Positions 39,858-48,960 of a DNA stretch of 64,000 bases are shown here, one piece after another. The notes under the pieces are model-generated. The model saw only the letters and a list, made by a program, of their open reading frames with translations. It did no database searches and had not been told where the DNA came from. The first letter of the stretch is position 1. The number at the start of each line of letters is the position of its first letter. The stretch lies in the NCBI RefSeq assembly GCF_900105995.1, contig NZ_LT629785.1, forward strand, positions 1,674,001 to 1,738,000, in the 5' to 3' direction. This stretch comes from Pseudomonas pohangensis. GTDB lineage: Bacteria > Pseudomonadota > Gammaproteobacteria > Pseudomonadales > Pseudomonadaceae. Position numbers and translations under genes: made by a program.

Positions 39858-41087
39858 TCAGAGCAGTTCCGGATTGATCAGGTCGCTGCCACCCTTGATC
39901 GCCAGCATTTCGTTGGCGCCATCGGCAATCAGCATTGCGCGGGCGTCGCGAAACAGCTTCTCCATCGGGTATTCCCTGGTCAGGCCGTTGCCACCGAACA
40001 TCTGCAAGGCGTCGGAGGCAACCTCGAAGGCAGTCTGCGTAGCGGTAACCTTGGCCGAGGTCGAGCCGAGCAAAGATGGGTAAGCCGCGGTGGCGTTGTA
40101 ATCCATCACCCGGCGTACCAGTGCCCGCGCCGCCTCGACCTTGCGAAACATCTCGAACAGACGGAAGCGCACATGCTGGTGGCGGATCAGCGGTTGCCCG
40201 CCCTGCTTGCGCTCATGGGCATAGGCCAGAGCGTGTTCGTAGGCGGCGCGCGCCATGCCCACCGCCATCATGCCAACATGCGGATTGGCTTCGCAGAGCA
40301 TGCGGTAGGCCAGGTCCTGATACTGATCGGGGCCGGCCAGCAGATTGGCCAGCGGCACTTCGACATTGTCGAAATACAGCTCGCCCTGGTTCATGCCACG
40401 CACGCCGAGCTTGTCCAGCGGCTTGCCGCGGCTCACACCTGGCAGATCCAGCGGCACGATTACCGCCACGCCAGGACGGGTGTTGCCCTGCTCGTCGGCG
40501 TAATGACAGAACAGCGCGCAGACTTCAGCCGTCATGGCGCCGGAAACCCAGGCCGCCTTCTGTCCATTGATGATGACCTTGTCACCGACAATCCGCGCCA
40601 GGCAGTTTGGCCGGCCGTAGGGCATGCCCGGCGCAGCAACCGCGGCGCTGGGGTCAACCATGTCACTGCCGTGATCCGGTTCGGTGATGCCCCAGCAACC
40701 GCGCTTGCCTTCGCAGAATTCGGCCATCGCCAGATTGCCGGCGAGCAGCGAATACATCACCGGGAAGTAGTTGACCAGAATCGAACCAGCCAGCCCGCCA
40801 TCGCCCCAGGCCAACTCCTCGGTAGCCAGGCCGAACAGCTTGACGCGTTCCAGCGGAGGAAGCTCGGCGAGCGCGGTGAGGTTGAGACCGAGGCCTTCAG
40901 CTTTCTGCAGCACATCCCAGAGAACCGAGTCCGGCGCGATGGCCTGCTCGGGGCTCAGTTGATCCAGAGTCACACCAGCTTCACGCATGACGCTCTGGGC
41001 AAAATGATGGACGTTGTCCTGAATCATCTGCTCCATTTCGTTGAGGGGCGCTTCAAGGCCGCTGAGCGGCAGTTGCTGGTAGTCCAT
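39858..41087 (-). CDS. Acyl-CoA dehydrogenase
   Basis: A 409-residue FAD enzyme of the acyl-CoA dehydrogenase family. Visible signatures are KRGCWGITEPDHGSDMVD near residue 140, GEYP-like ARALVRRVMDYN and the C-terminal QMFGGNGLTREYPMEKLFRDAR, which binds FAD. The catalytic base cannot be fixed by eye. The ATG at 41087 follows GGAG. It is first in an operon with the saccharopine-dehydrogenase-like gene, and its upstream region carries the 23-base motif shared with the SDR promoter next door. Confidence 0.9.
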   Translation of the reverse strand: MDYQQLPLSGLEAPLNEMEQMIQDNVHHFAQSVMREAGVTLDQLSPEQAIAPDSVLWDVLQKAEGLGLNLTALAELPPLERVKLFGLATEELAWGDGGLAGSILVNYFPVMYSLLAGNLAMAEFCEGKRGCWGITEPDHGSDMVDPSAAVAAPGMPYGRPNCLARIVGDKVIINGQKAAWVSGAMTAEVCALFCHYADEQGNTRPGVAVIVPLDLPGVSRGKPLDKLGVRGMNQGELYFDNVEVPLANLLAGPDQYQDLAYRMLCEANPHVGMMAVGMARAAYEHALAYAHERKQGGQPLIRHQHVRFRLFEMFRKVEAARALVRRVMDYNATAAYPSLLGSTSAKVTATQTAFEVASDALQMFGGNGLTREYPMEKLFRDARAMLIADGANEMLAIKGGSDLINPELL

Positions 41088-41143
41088 GGTGTTCTCCGGT
41101 GGATTGGTGATGTCATCACTTTGCCAACCAACCGGTAGCAATA

Positions 41144-41166
41144 CAGCCTGTCAAAAGTTAGGTTTT
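41144..41166 (-). promoter_or_regulatory. Shared promoter motif, copy A (acyl-CoA dehydrogenase operon)
   Basis: Read towards the gene, the motif is AAAACCTAACTTTTGACAGG plus CTG and ends in a consensus-like -35 (TTGACA). It lies 57-79 bases before the start codon. It matches copy B at 22 of 23 positions, beside a LAL-type regulator gene, so it is a good candidate binding site for that regulator. Confidence 0.6.
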
Positions 41167-41253
41167 TTGCAGAATCCGCAAGGGTCAAAACACCATCCTG
41201 CCGGTCGTCGCTGCACAGTGTTGGTGGCTGATCCCTGGCAGCCGGCAACAAAA

Positions 41254-41285
41254 AACGCTGCACAGCTAAAGTGCTGTGCAGCGTT
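41254..41285 (-). terminator. Terminator of the SDR gene
   Basis: The perfect 12-base arms AACGCTGCACAG and CTGTGCAGCGTT enclose an 8-base loop. Read on the minus strand they are followed by TTTTT, the expected end for the SDR transcript. Confidence 0.88.
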
Positions 41286-41319
41286 GCTTTTACCTGAGCT
41301 GCCGGGTTAAACGCAGCGA

Positions 41320-42093
41320 TCAGGACGCCGTCAGCCCACCGTCTACCAGCATGTCCGCGCCAGTGATGTAACTGGCTTCATCGGAGGCCAGGAACAGCAC
41401 CATATTGGCGATCTCCCGCGGCTGGGCCAGACGCCCCATCGGCGTGCGCGAGATGACCTTGTTATAGAAGGCTTCGGCATGCTCCTTGGGCAGCTTGCTC
41501 AAGGCATTGACCACCAGCGGGGTCTCGACAAAACCGGGACACACGCAGTTGATGCGGATGCCGTAGCCTTCGCGCGCGCAGTGCACCGCAGCGGATTTGG
41601 ACAGGATGCGCACCGCGCCCTTGCTGGCGTTGTAGGCAAATGCCAGTGGCTCACCGAGAAAACCCTCGATGGAAGCCAGATTGATGATCGAACCACCCTT
41701 GCCCTGCATCGCTGCTATGCCCAGCTGCGTGCCATGGAACACGCCATCGACGTTGATCGCCTGGGTGCGCCGCCACTCGTCGGCGGTGCAGGTTTCGATA
41801 CTGCCGGTCAGGCCGATACCGGCGTTATTCACCAGCACATCCAGTGCGCTGCCAAAGGCTACTGTGGCCTGGATGGCCGCTTCCCACTGTTCGCGACTGG
41901 TCACGTCGTGCTGGATAAAGCTGACCTGCAAACCCGCCTCACGCAATTGCGCTGCAGCAGCCTGCCCCTGCTCGGCACTGATATCACTGAGCATGACCTG
42001 GCCACCTTCTTCGGCCAGACGTCGTGCGGTTTCCAGCCCGATGCCGTTGGCGGCGCCGGTAACCAGACAGGATTTATTCTGCAAACGCTTCAT
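41320..42093 (-). CDS. Classical SDR-family oxidoreductase
   Basis: A 257-residue SDR: TGAANGIGLETA at residues 12-23, NNAGIGL near 89, a catalytic Ser in INLASIEG near 138, YNASKGAV near 153 and the C-terminal YITGADMLVDGGLTAS. Length and motifs fit 3-oxoacyl or hydroxysteroid-type dehydrogenases, which cannot be told apart by eye. It is monocistronic, bounded by the terminator at 41254-41285 and by copy B of the shared promoter motif. Divergent from the LAL regulator. Confidence 0.9.
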   Translation of the reverse strand: MKRLQNKSCLVTGAANGIGLETARRLAEEGGQVMLSDISAEQGQAAAAQLREAGLQVSFIQHDVTSREQWEAAIQATVAFGSALDVLVNNAGIGLTGSIETCTADEWRRTQAINVDGVFHGTQLGIAAMQGKGGSIINLASIEGFLGEPLAFAYNASKGAVRILSKSAAVHCAREGYGIRINCVCPGFVETPLVVNALSKLPKEHAEAFYNKVISRTPMGRLAQPREIANMVLFLASDEASYITGADMLVDGGLTAS

Positions 42094-42195
42094 GGATTGT
42101 TCCTCTTGTCCGTAATAGGCCGTGCCGCAACGTTATCGGAGAACGGCTGCACGGGATATGCGAGTGTGGACTTTGCAGACTGACGAGTGATTAGG

Positions 42196-42218
42196 CAGCC
42201 TGTCAAAAGTCAGGTTTT
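42196..42218 (-). promoter_or_regulatory. Shared promoter motif, copy B (SDR / LAL regulator)
   Basis: Read towards the SDR gene the motif is AAAACCTGACTTTTGACAGG plus CTG, again ending in TTGACA, 103-125 bases before the SDR start and about 120 bases before the regulator start. It differs from copy A at one position. Confidence 0.6.
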
Positions 42219-42335
42219 CCCAACCGCTTGCCGCATCCTTCAACCGCCCGGGGCTTCGTTGCGCCGGTACGATGCGCTAACCTGCCGTCTGGTGCAATTC
42301 ATCTGTTCAGCGCCATTACCCAAGGATTTGACCTC

Positions 42336-45017
42336 TTGCCCGCTTCCAGCCGCTCGCCGCAACTCGACAGCAAGTTTGTCCCGCAGGTCAGTGCGCGCAA
42401 GCCTTTGCCACGCCCCCGCCTGGCATTGCCGGCAGCGCTGCTGGAAGGCCCGTGCCGGGTAGTCAGCGTGGTGGCACCCGCCGGCTATGGCAAAACCACC
42501 TTGTTGGCTGACTGGTATTCCCACTGCCCTGTCGACCGTCGGGCATGGCTGAACCTGACGGATACCGACGACGAACCCGCACGCCTGTTGCGTCTGCTGA
42601 TCGGGGCCATCCAGACCGCACAACCCGGCCTTGGCCAGCAGGCGCTGACCCTGCTCGACGGGCAGTCACAGGCCAATCCGATGAGCGTGCTGGAGTTGCT
42701 GGTTAGCGACCTGCAACAACTGGCTGAGGTGTTGCTGCTGTTTATCGACGACGTGCATCTGCTCGGCGATGCGCAAAGCCTGCAGATTCTTGACTGGCTG
42801 CTGCAATACGCGCCGCAACAGTTGCGCCTGATCATTGGTAGCCGGCATACGCCGCCAGTAACGCTGGCCACGTTGCGCCTGCACGGACAACTGGCCGAAC
42901 TGGACCAGAACCAGTTGGCCCTGACCGCCGACGAAGCAGCGGCCCTGTGCAGTCAGCGTATCAAAACACCGCTATCGGAACTGGCTCTGAGCCGGCTGAT
43001 GGAAAAGACCGAAGGCTGGCCAGCTGCGGTCGAACTGCTGGCGTTGGCCTTGCAGGATGCCAGCGACCCGGCACTATTACTGGATGACTTCTGGGGCTCG
43101 GAGCGCGCCGTGGTCGATTACCTCGGCGAGGTGGTGTTTGGCCGCTTGAGCCAGACACAGCGGGAACTGCTCTATCAATTCGCCCAGTTCGATCTGTTCT
43201 GTGCCGCGCTGTTGTGCGAGGCCAGTGGCGACCCGCAGGCCGGCGAGCTGATGGTCGAACTCAATCAGCGTCAGCTGTTTCTGCTGGCCATGGATCGCAG
43301 CGGTACCTGGTTCCGCTTTCATCATCTGGTACAGGACTACCTGCGCAGCAATCCACCCGCTGGCCAGGCTGGCCATGAGGCTCGCACTCTCAAGGCCGGC
43401 GCCACCTGGCTGTACGCCCAGGGCCTGATCGATGAAGCCATTGAGTGCAGCATTCGCGCCCGCGACTGGGAGCAGGCCTGCAACTGGCTGGCAGAATCGG
43501 TGGAAGACTCGGCGCAGCGTCAGGGCACCACCAGTACCCTGTTGCGCTGGGCCAAGATGATTCCGCGGCAATGGCTTGATCGCTATCCGCTGATACGCAT
43601 CAGTGTGGGCTTTTCGCTGGTGCTCTCCTCCCGCCGCAATGAAGCCGAAGCCGAACTGTATGACATCGAGCAGTGCATCGATGCCTGGGCGCTGTGTAAT
43701 CCCGACAAGCCCGATGCCACGCGGCAATTTCGCTGTGCCCTGGAGTTGCAACGACTGTTTCTGCTGGGGGTCAATGATGCCGGCAGCAAACTGCTGCAGC
43801 CGGTCAGGCAGTGGCTGGAACACTGGCCGGACGCACGCCTGCGTTATCTGGGCGATGTCTTCAATCTGGCCGCCTACGCCTGCAAGTCCAACGGCGACAT
43901 TGCCGAAGGTCTGGCTTATGCCGAGCACGGCCGGGGTATCCAGCGCCGCGATCGCGGCAACTACGGGTTGTCGTGGAATCTCCTGCTGGATGCCTTGTTG
44001 CACCTCAAGGCCGGCAACCTGCATGCCGCACGCAACTCCAGCCAGCAAGGACTGCAACTGCTCCGCGAGCATCTCAATGGCTTCCCCGAACATGCTGCAT
44101 TCCAGCATGTGATCCAGGCCGCCATCGCCTATGAGTTTGACCAGCTCGATAGCGCCGAGCAGCTACTGGAGATCGGCACCGAAGCCATAGACGCACTGGG
44201 CATCGCGGATATCCTGATCCTCACTTACCTGACCCGCGCGCGCCTGCAATGCTGCCGTGGCAATCTCGACGCAGGTCTGCAGGCCCTGCGCCTGGGCCGT
44301 CAGACCGCTCGCAAACAGAATCTGGAGCGCGTCAGCGTGACGCTGGCAGCGGAAGAATGCATCTGGTTGCTGCGCCGTGGCGAGCACAGCGCGGCACTCA
44401 CGCTGGCTCACCAGTTCGGCTTTGATCTGGCGATTTTCCCGCAGCACAATCTGGCTGCCGACAAGGCCTCCCGCGTCGGCCCGCGCCTGCTGCTCGACCA
44501 GGCCCCGGAAATGGCTGTGGCGCAGTTGAGCTCGCCGCTGCTACGCAGCAAGGAAAAGGGCTTCCAGCTGCGCCGCACCGAACTGCTGGTGTTGCAGGCG
44601 GCGGCGCTGCTGCGCTGCGGCAGGGATCAGGAAGCACTGGCGGCCTGGGGACAGGCCATCACCGCCTGCAACGAATTTGGCTACCGCCGCGTCCTGCTCA
44701 ATGACCTGGCATTGATTGAACCCATCCGCAAAGCTGCCAGAAGCACAGGCAATCTGGCCGAACCTGACTGGCTGGCTGCCGCCGACAGTCAGGAGCACGA
44801 CGACCAGCGGGTTGCCGAAGCCCTGACCAGAAAGGAGTTGCGGATTCTCACGCTGCTCGAATCGGGCCTGTCCAATCGCGAACTCGCCGAGTCGATCTTC
44901 ATTTCCGAAGGCACCCTGAAATGGCACCTGCACAACATCTACCGCAAGCTGGAGTGCAAGAGCCGCACCAGCGCGCTTTCGGCGGCGCGCAGGAACGGGT
45001 TGTTGAAACGGGCTTGA
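42336..45017 (+). CDS. LAL-type LuxR-family transcriptional activator (MalT/AlkS-like)
   Basis: A large ATP-dependent regulator of about 893 residues. Walker A APAGYGKTT lies at residues 47-55, FIDDVHLL (Walker B) near 135, then a long tetratricopeptide-like helical region, and a C-terminal LuxR helix-turn-helix (LTRKELRILTLLESGLSNRELAESIF then GTLKWHLHNIYRKL). The TTG at 42336, nine bases after AAGGA, was preferred; an ATG 36 codons earlier is possible. It is divergent from the SDR gene and probably controls it and the acyl-CoA dehydrogenase operon. Inducer unknown. Confidence 0.88.
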   Translation: MPASSRSPQLDSKFVPQVSARKPLPRPRLALPAALLEGPCRVVSVVAPAGYGKTTLLADWYSHCPVDRRAWLNLTDTDDEPARLLRLLIGAIQTAQPGLGQQALTLLDGQSQANPMSVLELLVSDLQQLAEVLLLFIDDVHLLGDAQSLQILDWLLQYAPQQLRLIIGSRHTPPVTLATLRLHGQLAELDQNQLALTADEAAALCSQRIKTPLSELALSRLMEKTEGWPAAVELLALALQDASDPALLLDDFWGSERAVVDYLGEVVFGRLSQTQRELLYQFAQFDLFCAALLCEASGDPQAGELMVELNQRQLFLLAMDRSGTWFRFHHLVQDYLRSNPPAGQAGHEARTLKAGATWLYAQGLIDEAIECSIRARDWEQACNWLAESVEDSAQRQGTTSTLLRWAKMIPRQWLDRYPLIRISVGFSLVLSSRRNEAEAELYDIEQCIDAWALCNPDKPDATRQFRCALELQRLFLLGVNDAGSKLLQPVRQWLEHWPDARLRYLGDVFNLAAYACKSNGDIAEGLAYAEHGRGIQRRDRGNYGLSWNLLLDALLHLKAGNLHAARNSSQQGLQLLREHLNGFPEHAAFQHVIQAAIAYEFDQLDSAEQLLEIGTEAIDALGIADILILTYLTRARLQCCRGNLDAGLQALRLGRQTARKQNLERVSVTLAAEECIWLLRRGEHSAALTLAHQFGFDLAIFPQHNLAADKASRVGPRLLLDQAPEMAVAQLSSPLLRSKEKGFQLRRTELLVLQAAALLRCGRDQEALAAWGQAITACNEFGYRRVLLNDLALIEPIRKAARSTGNLAEPDWLAAADSQEHDDQRVAEALTRKELRILTLLESGLSNRELAESIFISEGTLKWHLHNIYRKLECKSRTSALSAARRNGLLKRA

Positions 45018-45051
45018 TCGTCGGGCGACTGCTGTGGAAGCGGCGACATAT

Positions 45052-45287
45052 GTGGGAGTGGCGACTCGCCGCGATATGGCCAACCCCAGCCCAACCATCA
45101 AAAGCAAAAGCTCGCGCCAGGTCGGCGCTCCCACTAAACACAATACCTACCTGAAATACCGAACCCGCAGGAGCAGCGAGATCTGTAGGAGCGGCGACTC
45201 GCCGCGATATGGCCAGCGTCAACCCCAACCATCAAAAGCAAAAGCTCGCGCCGGGTCGGCGCTTCCACTAAACACAATACCTGCCTG
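45052..45287. repeat. Tandem pair of about 102-base REP-like repeats
   Basis: Copy 1 (45052-45153) and copy 2 (45185-45287) agree at most positions. Each opens with a GNGGGAG/GTAGGAGCGGCGACTCGCCGCG hairpin and ends with GTCGGCGCT-CCAC followed by a shared tail. A partial third start occurs at 45032. The GTAGGAGCGGC opening is typical of Pseudomonas REP sequences. No spacers or leader resembling a CRISPR are present. The repeats fill most of the 380-base gap between the LAL gene and the cytochrome gene. Confidence 0.8.
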
Positions 45288-45399
45288 TAGTAATCCGTCT
45301 TAAGCAAGCGTGGTGGCCAGGGCTATTCTCCTGCTACAGGGTTGTGTTTCGGGCGTACTTGGCACTATGGTACGGAAAGCTTTATTGCAGAGAATAATA

Positions 45400-45759
45400 A
45401 TGATCGACTGCCCACGCGTAACCCGGTCGGCGCCGGCAAAGTCCCTCGGCTTACTACTGCTGTGCCTGTTGCCCGTTACCCTGCTGGCCGACCCGGCAGC
45501 CGTTCCCACCCAGCGCCAACTCGAACTGTTCAGCAGCAATTGCGTGCAATGCCATGCACGACCGGGCATCGGTGCGCCGCTGATGGGCAATGCCGGCGAC
45601 TGGAAAAGCCGGCAGGCCCAGGGCGAAGAGGTCATGCTGGTGAACGTGGTCGAAGGTATTCGCGGCATGCCGCCACTGGGTTACTGCAGCGCCTGCAACG
45701 AAGATGATTTCCGCGTACTGATCCGCCTGCTGCTGCCGGCGACGGAGCAACAACCATGA
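45400..45759 (+). CDS. Cytochrome c5-like periplasmic electron carrier
   Basis: A 119-residue secreted cytochrome: signal peptide (residues about 12-30, ending LLADPAA), haem site C48xxC51H52 in SNCVQCHARPGIG, a Met ligand candidate in GIRGMPPLGYCSAC, and the extra CxxC after it that marks cytochrome c5 types. The ATG at 45400 was chosen because it gives the best signal peptide. The stop overlaps the next start by 4 bases, so it is coupled to the FAD oxidase, whose electrons it probably accepts. Confidence 0.85.
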   Translation: MIDCPRVTRSAPAKSLGLLLLCLLPVTLLADPAAVPTQRQLELFSSNCVQCHARPGIGAPLMGNAGDWKSRQAQGEEVMLVNVVEGIRGMPPLGYCSACNEDDFRVLIRLLLPATEQQP

Positions 45760-47198
45760 GCGCTCCCGATCTCACACGGCGCCGGTTGATCAAGGTGGGG
45801 GCCGCCGGTGCCATGCTCGGTATGCTGCCCGGCTGTTCCCCGCACGGCGGCGACATACCGCAGGCGCAAAGCCCGTTGCCGTTCAAGCCGGGCCAGCCGG
45901 TGCCGTGGATCAACTGGGCCGGCAATCAGGCCTGTCAGCCACTGCAACGCTTTGCCCCGGACTCCGAAGCCGCCGTGGTCGATGCCCTGCGCCAGTCCAA
46001 AGGCATCATCCGCGCTGTCGGCGCCGGGCACTCGTTCAGCCCGCTGGTGCCGACCGACGACAGCCTGATCAGCACCGACCTGCTGGCCGGGCTGATCAGC
46101 CATGACCCGGCCACCCTGCAAGCCGAAGTCTGGGCCGGCACCCGCGTGCAGCAACTCGGCCCGCTGCTGGCCGGCATCGGTCAGGCGCTGCCGAATCAGC
46201 CGGATCTGGACTACCTGTCCATGGGCGGCGCGCTGGCCACTTCGGTACATGCCACCGGGCCGCGCTTCGGGCCGATGACCGACTACGTCACCGGGCTGAC
46301 CCTGGCCACGCCGACCGGCGAACTGATCGAATGCAGCGCCAGCCAGCAGCCGGAAATCTTCCAGGCCGCACGCACCTCGGTCGGCGCGCTGGGGCTGATC
46401 ACCCGCATGCGCTTACAGAATCAGGCGGCCTTTGATCTGGTCGAGGTCAATCGCTTCGAAAACACCGAAGACGTGCTGGATGACATCGACAACCGCATGG
46501 CCATGCACCGCAACTTCGAGATATTGCCGCTGCTGCATTCACCACTGTGCCTGAGTGTGGCTACCGATCTGGCCGGTCCGGACGATGTGCCCAGTGGCGA
46601 AGATGATCCGCAGGCGGTGAATACCCTGCGCGCTGCCTACGAAGCCGTCGGCTGGCTGCCCGGCATTGGCTCGGCCACCTACGCCAGACTGCTCGACATG
46701 CTCAGTCTGGCCATGGGCGACAGTGCCAGCAGCGTGCGCGTGGGGCCGTCCTACCGGATATTCCCGCACGTGCGCATAGTGCGTTTCCGCGAGATGGAAT
46801 ACACCGTGCCGGTCGAGGCCGGTCCGGCCTGCCTGCGCGAAATCCTCAGCACCGTGCGCAAGAAGAACCTGCCGGTGTGTTTCCCGCTGGAGTACCGCTA
46901 CGTCAAGGGCAGCGATGTCTGGCTGTCGATGTTTCAGGGCATGGGTGAGCGCGGCGGTTGCTCGATCTCGGTACACCAGTACGGCGATATCGATTACCGG
47001 CCCTACTTCGCCGAGATCGAACCGATCTTCTGGAAATACCAGGGCCGACCACACTGGGGCAAGCTGCATACACTGGACGCCAAACGCCTGGCTGCGCTGT
47101 ATCCGGCGCACTGGCAGGACTTCCAGGAAGTGCGCCGCAGCCTCGATCCGCAAGGCCGCATGCTCAACCCACACCTGCGCCATATTCTTGGAGTCTGA
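45756..47198 (+). CDS. Tat-exported FAD lactone oxidase-like lipoprotein (ALO family)
   Basis: A 480-residue flavoprotein of the D-arabinono-1,4-lactone oxidase / VAO family. The N-terminus TRRRLIKVGAAG is a twin-arginine signal and MLPGC27 a lipobox, so it is probably exported folded and lipid-anchored. His92 in VGAGHSFSP is the usual site of covalent FAD, and MGGALATSVHATG near 155 belongs to the FAD fold. The C-terminal HWGKLHT motif fits ALO proteins. Coupling to a cytochrome c suggests dehydrogenation rather than oxygen use. Substrate unknown, probably a sugar lactone or polyol. Confidence 0.87.
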   Translation: MSAPDLTRRRLIKVGAAGAMLGMLPGCSPHGGDIPQAQSPLPFKPGQPVPWINWAGNQACQPLQRFAPDSEAAVVDALRQSKGIIRAVGAGHSFSPLVPTDDSLISTDLLAGLISHDPATLQAEVWAGTRVQQLGPLLAGIGQALPNQPDLDYLSMGGALATSVHATGPRFGPMTDYVTGLTLATPTGELIECSASQQPEIFQAARTSVGALGLITRMRLQNQAAFDLVEVNRFENTEDVLDDIDNRMAMHRNFEILPLLHSPLCLSVATDLAGPDDVPSGEDDPQAVNTLRAAYEAVGWLPGIGSATYARLLDMLSLAMGDSASSVRVGPSYRIFPHVRIVRFREMEYTVPVEAGPACLREILSTVRKKNLPVCFPLEYRYVKGSDVWLSMFQGMGERGGCSISVHQYGDIDYRPYFAEIEPIFWKYQGRPHWGKLHTLDAKRLAALYPAHWQDFQEVRRSLDPQGRMLNPHLRHILGV

Positions 47199-47200
47199 CC

Positions 47201-48469
47201 ATGGTTTCACGACGTTCATTTTTACTTGGCGGCGCTGCCCTGGCCACCACTGCAGTGATCGCCAGACCGGACGACCAGGGCGGCCAGTATGACGCCTACT
47301 TTGCCCGGCTGAACCAGACCCTGCGCGATAACGGCATCGACCATCCGGTGTTGCTGATCGACCTCGACCGACTGGATCGCAACATCGACCGCGTGGTCAA
47401 GTCGGCCGCTATCGCACCGGCCAAAACCTACCGTGTGGTGGTCAAGTCGGTGCCCAGCCCGGCGCTGGTTGACTACATCGCCGAGCGCGCCAATACCCGG
47501 GCGCTGATGTGCTTTCACCGGCCGTTTATCGAGGCCATGGCCGCCCTGCGCCCGCAGTCCGACATCCTGCTCGGCAAGCCGATGCCAATCAGCGCCGCGC
47601 GCCACTTCTACGCCAACCATCAAGGTCCGTTCGACCCGGCTACGCAGCTGCAGTGGCTGATCGATACTGAGGCGCGGCTGGCCCAGTACCTGGCGCTGGC
47701 CAGGGAACTGGGCATCAGACTGCGCATCAATCTGGAAATTGACGTTGGCCTGCGCCGTGGCGGTTTTGGCAGCCCCGAGGCGTTGCAGGGCGTGCTGACC
47801 ACCATCAGTGCGCACCCCGAGCATCTGCAGTTTGCCGGTTTCATGGGCTACGACGCGCACCTGATGGGTTTGCCGGGCTTTCTCGCCAAGCGCGAACTGC
47901 CACAGGTCAAGGCGCGCTACGCCGCCTGCAAGGACTATCTGCAGCAGCGGTTTCCGCAACTGCTGAACGACAAGCTGTGCTTCAACGGCGCCGGCAGTCC
48001 AACCTTCCGCTATTACGATGGCGACCCGCTGATCAACGATATTTCCGCCGGTTCCTGCCTGATGAAACCGACCCACTATGACCTGCCGATTCTCGAGGAT
48101 TTCGAGCCCAGCGCCTTCATCGCCTCGCCGGTACTCAAGCGCCTGCAAGGCGGGCGTGTGCCGGCGCTGGGCTGGGCCGCGCCGCTGATTCGCGCCTGGG
48201 ACCCGAACCAGGCGCAGATCTACTTCGCCTACAGCGGCAACTGGCTGGCCGAAACCGATTCGCCACCTGGTCTGCAACCCAACGGCATGTACATCAGCTC
48301 CAACCAGCAGGGCTACAACGCTTCGGACTCGGTCACCATCGGCGTCGACGACTTCATCTTCCTCCGGCCGACCCAGAGCGAGGCGGTATTGCTGCAGTTC
48401 GGTGATCTGGTCGCCGTGCGTGGTGACCAGATCGTTGCACGCTGGCCGGTGCTGCCGGCCAGCACCTGA
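47201..48469 (+). CDS. Tat-exported DSD1/alanine-racemase-fold PLP enzyme
   Basis: A 422-residue fold-type III PLP protein. The N-terminus MVSRRSFLLGGAALATTAV is a twin-arginine signal. The barrel follows, with the likely PLP Lys82 in RVVVKSVPSPAL, then the family region INLEIDVGLRRGGFGSPEAL and the DSD1-type C-terminal metal region around QGYNASDSVTIGVDDFIFLRPTQSE. GGAG precedes the ATG, two bases after the oxidase stop. The family contains D-serine dehydratases and D-threonine aldolases. An exported member implies a periplasmic amino-acid or amine substrate. Confidence 0.85.
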   Translation: MVSRRSFLLGGAALATTAVIARPDDQGGQYDAYFARLNQTLRDNGIDHPVLLIDLDRLDRNIDRVVKSAAIAPAKTYRVVVKSVPSPALVDYIAERANTRALMCFHRPFIEAMAALRPQSDILLGKPMPISAARHFYANHQGPFDPATQLQWLIDTEARLAQYLALARELGIRLRINLEIDVGLRRGGFGSPEALQGVLTTISAHPEHLQFAGFMGYDAHLMGLPGFLAKRELPQVKARYAACKDYLQQRFPQLLNDKLCFNGAGSPTFRYYDGDPLINDISAGSCLMKPTHYDLPILEDFEPSAFIASPVLKRLQGGRVPALGWAAPLIRAWDPNQAQIYFAYSGNWLAETDSPPGLQPNGMYISSNQQGYNASDSVTIGVDDFIFLRPTQSEAVLLQFGDLVAVRGDQIVARWPVLPAST

Positions 48470-48519
48470 GTGATTTTTCTGGCCAGGCCAGTGCACAGCC
48501 ATTTGACAAGGCGATCGTG

Positions 48520-48954
48520 ATGAATGCTGCAGCACCCAAGCCCATCAGGGGCATCACGCTGATCATCGGGCTACTGGCCCTTTTGTCCGTGGGCATCGCG
48601 GCCTACTGGACCTCGTTCTTTCTCGATGGTGCCGTACAGGCCTCGCAGGAGCAGTGGTATCTGGTCTTTCAGCGCACCTTTCCGGTTCCCGACGGAGCGG
48701 TCGCGCTCTGTGCCGCGATCAGCGCCATTGGCCTCTACCGGCGCCGGCAATGGGCCGTGGCCTGGGGCCTGCTCGCCGCTGGCGGGTTGCTGTTTCTCGG
48801 CCTGATCGACACTTCGTTCAATCTGCAGAACAACATCTATGCCAGGGCCAGCGGTCAGGTGGGCGCGGAGATCGTCATCAATGTCTTCTGCCTGAGCCTG
48901 GCACCGATACTGGCGCTGTTCCTGTGGCGCAACCGCAACCATCTGGAGAGTTAA
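48520..48954 (+). CDS. Four-segment inner-membrane protein
   Basis: A 144-residue hydrophobic protein with four predicted segments (about residues 9-29, 48-66, 75-95 and 115-135). The ATG at 48520 directly follows a GTG that could also serve. AAGGCG lies upstream. No family recognised. It is six bases upstream of another small membrane protein gene, so the two may work together, and both sit inside the redox cluster. Confidence 0.72.
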   Translation: MNAAAPKPIRGITLIIGLLALLSVGIAAYWTSFFLDGAVQASQEQWYLVFQRTFPVPDGAVALCAAISAIGLYRRRQWAVAWGLLAAGGLLFLGLIDTSFNLQNNIYARASGQVGAEIVINVFCLSLAPILALFLWRNRNHLES

Positions 48955-48960
48955 GACAGC

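Noticed and set aside
38504..41138. Plus-strand frames of 457 and 444 codons
   Set aside because: Both lie opposite the saccharopine-dehydrogenase-like and acyl-CoA dehydrogenase genes, which carry clear family motifs; the plus-strand translations resemble no protein.
45032..45290. Repeats that could suggest a CRISPR array
   Set aside because: Only two long copies plus a partial one, no short identical repeats with unique spacers, and no cas gene; they look like REP-type elements.
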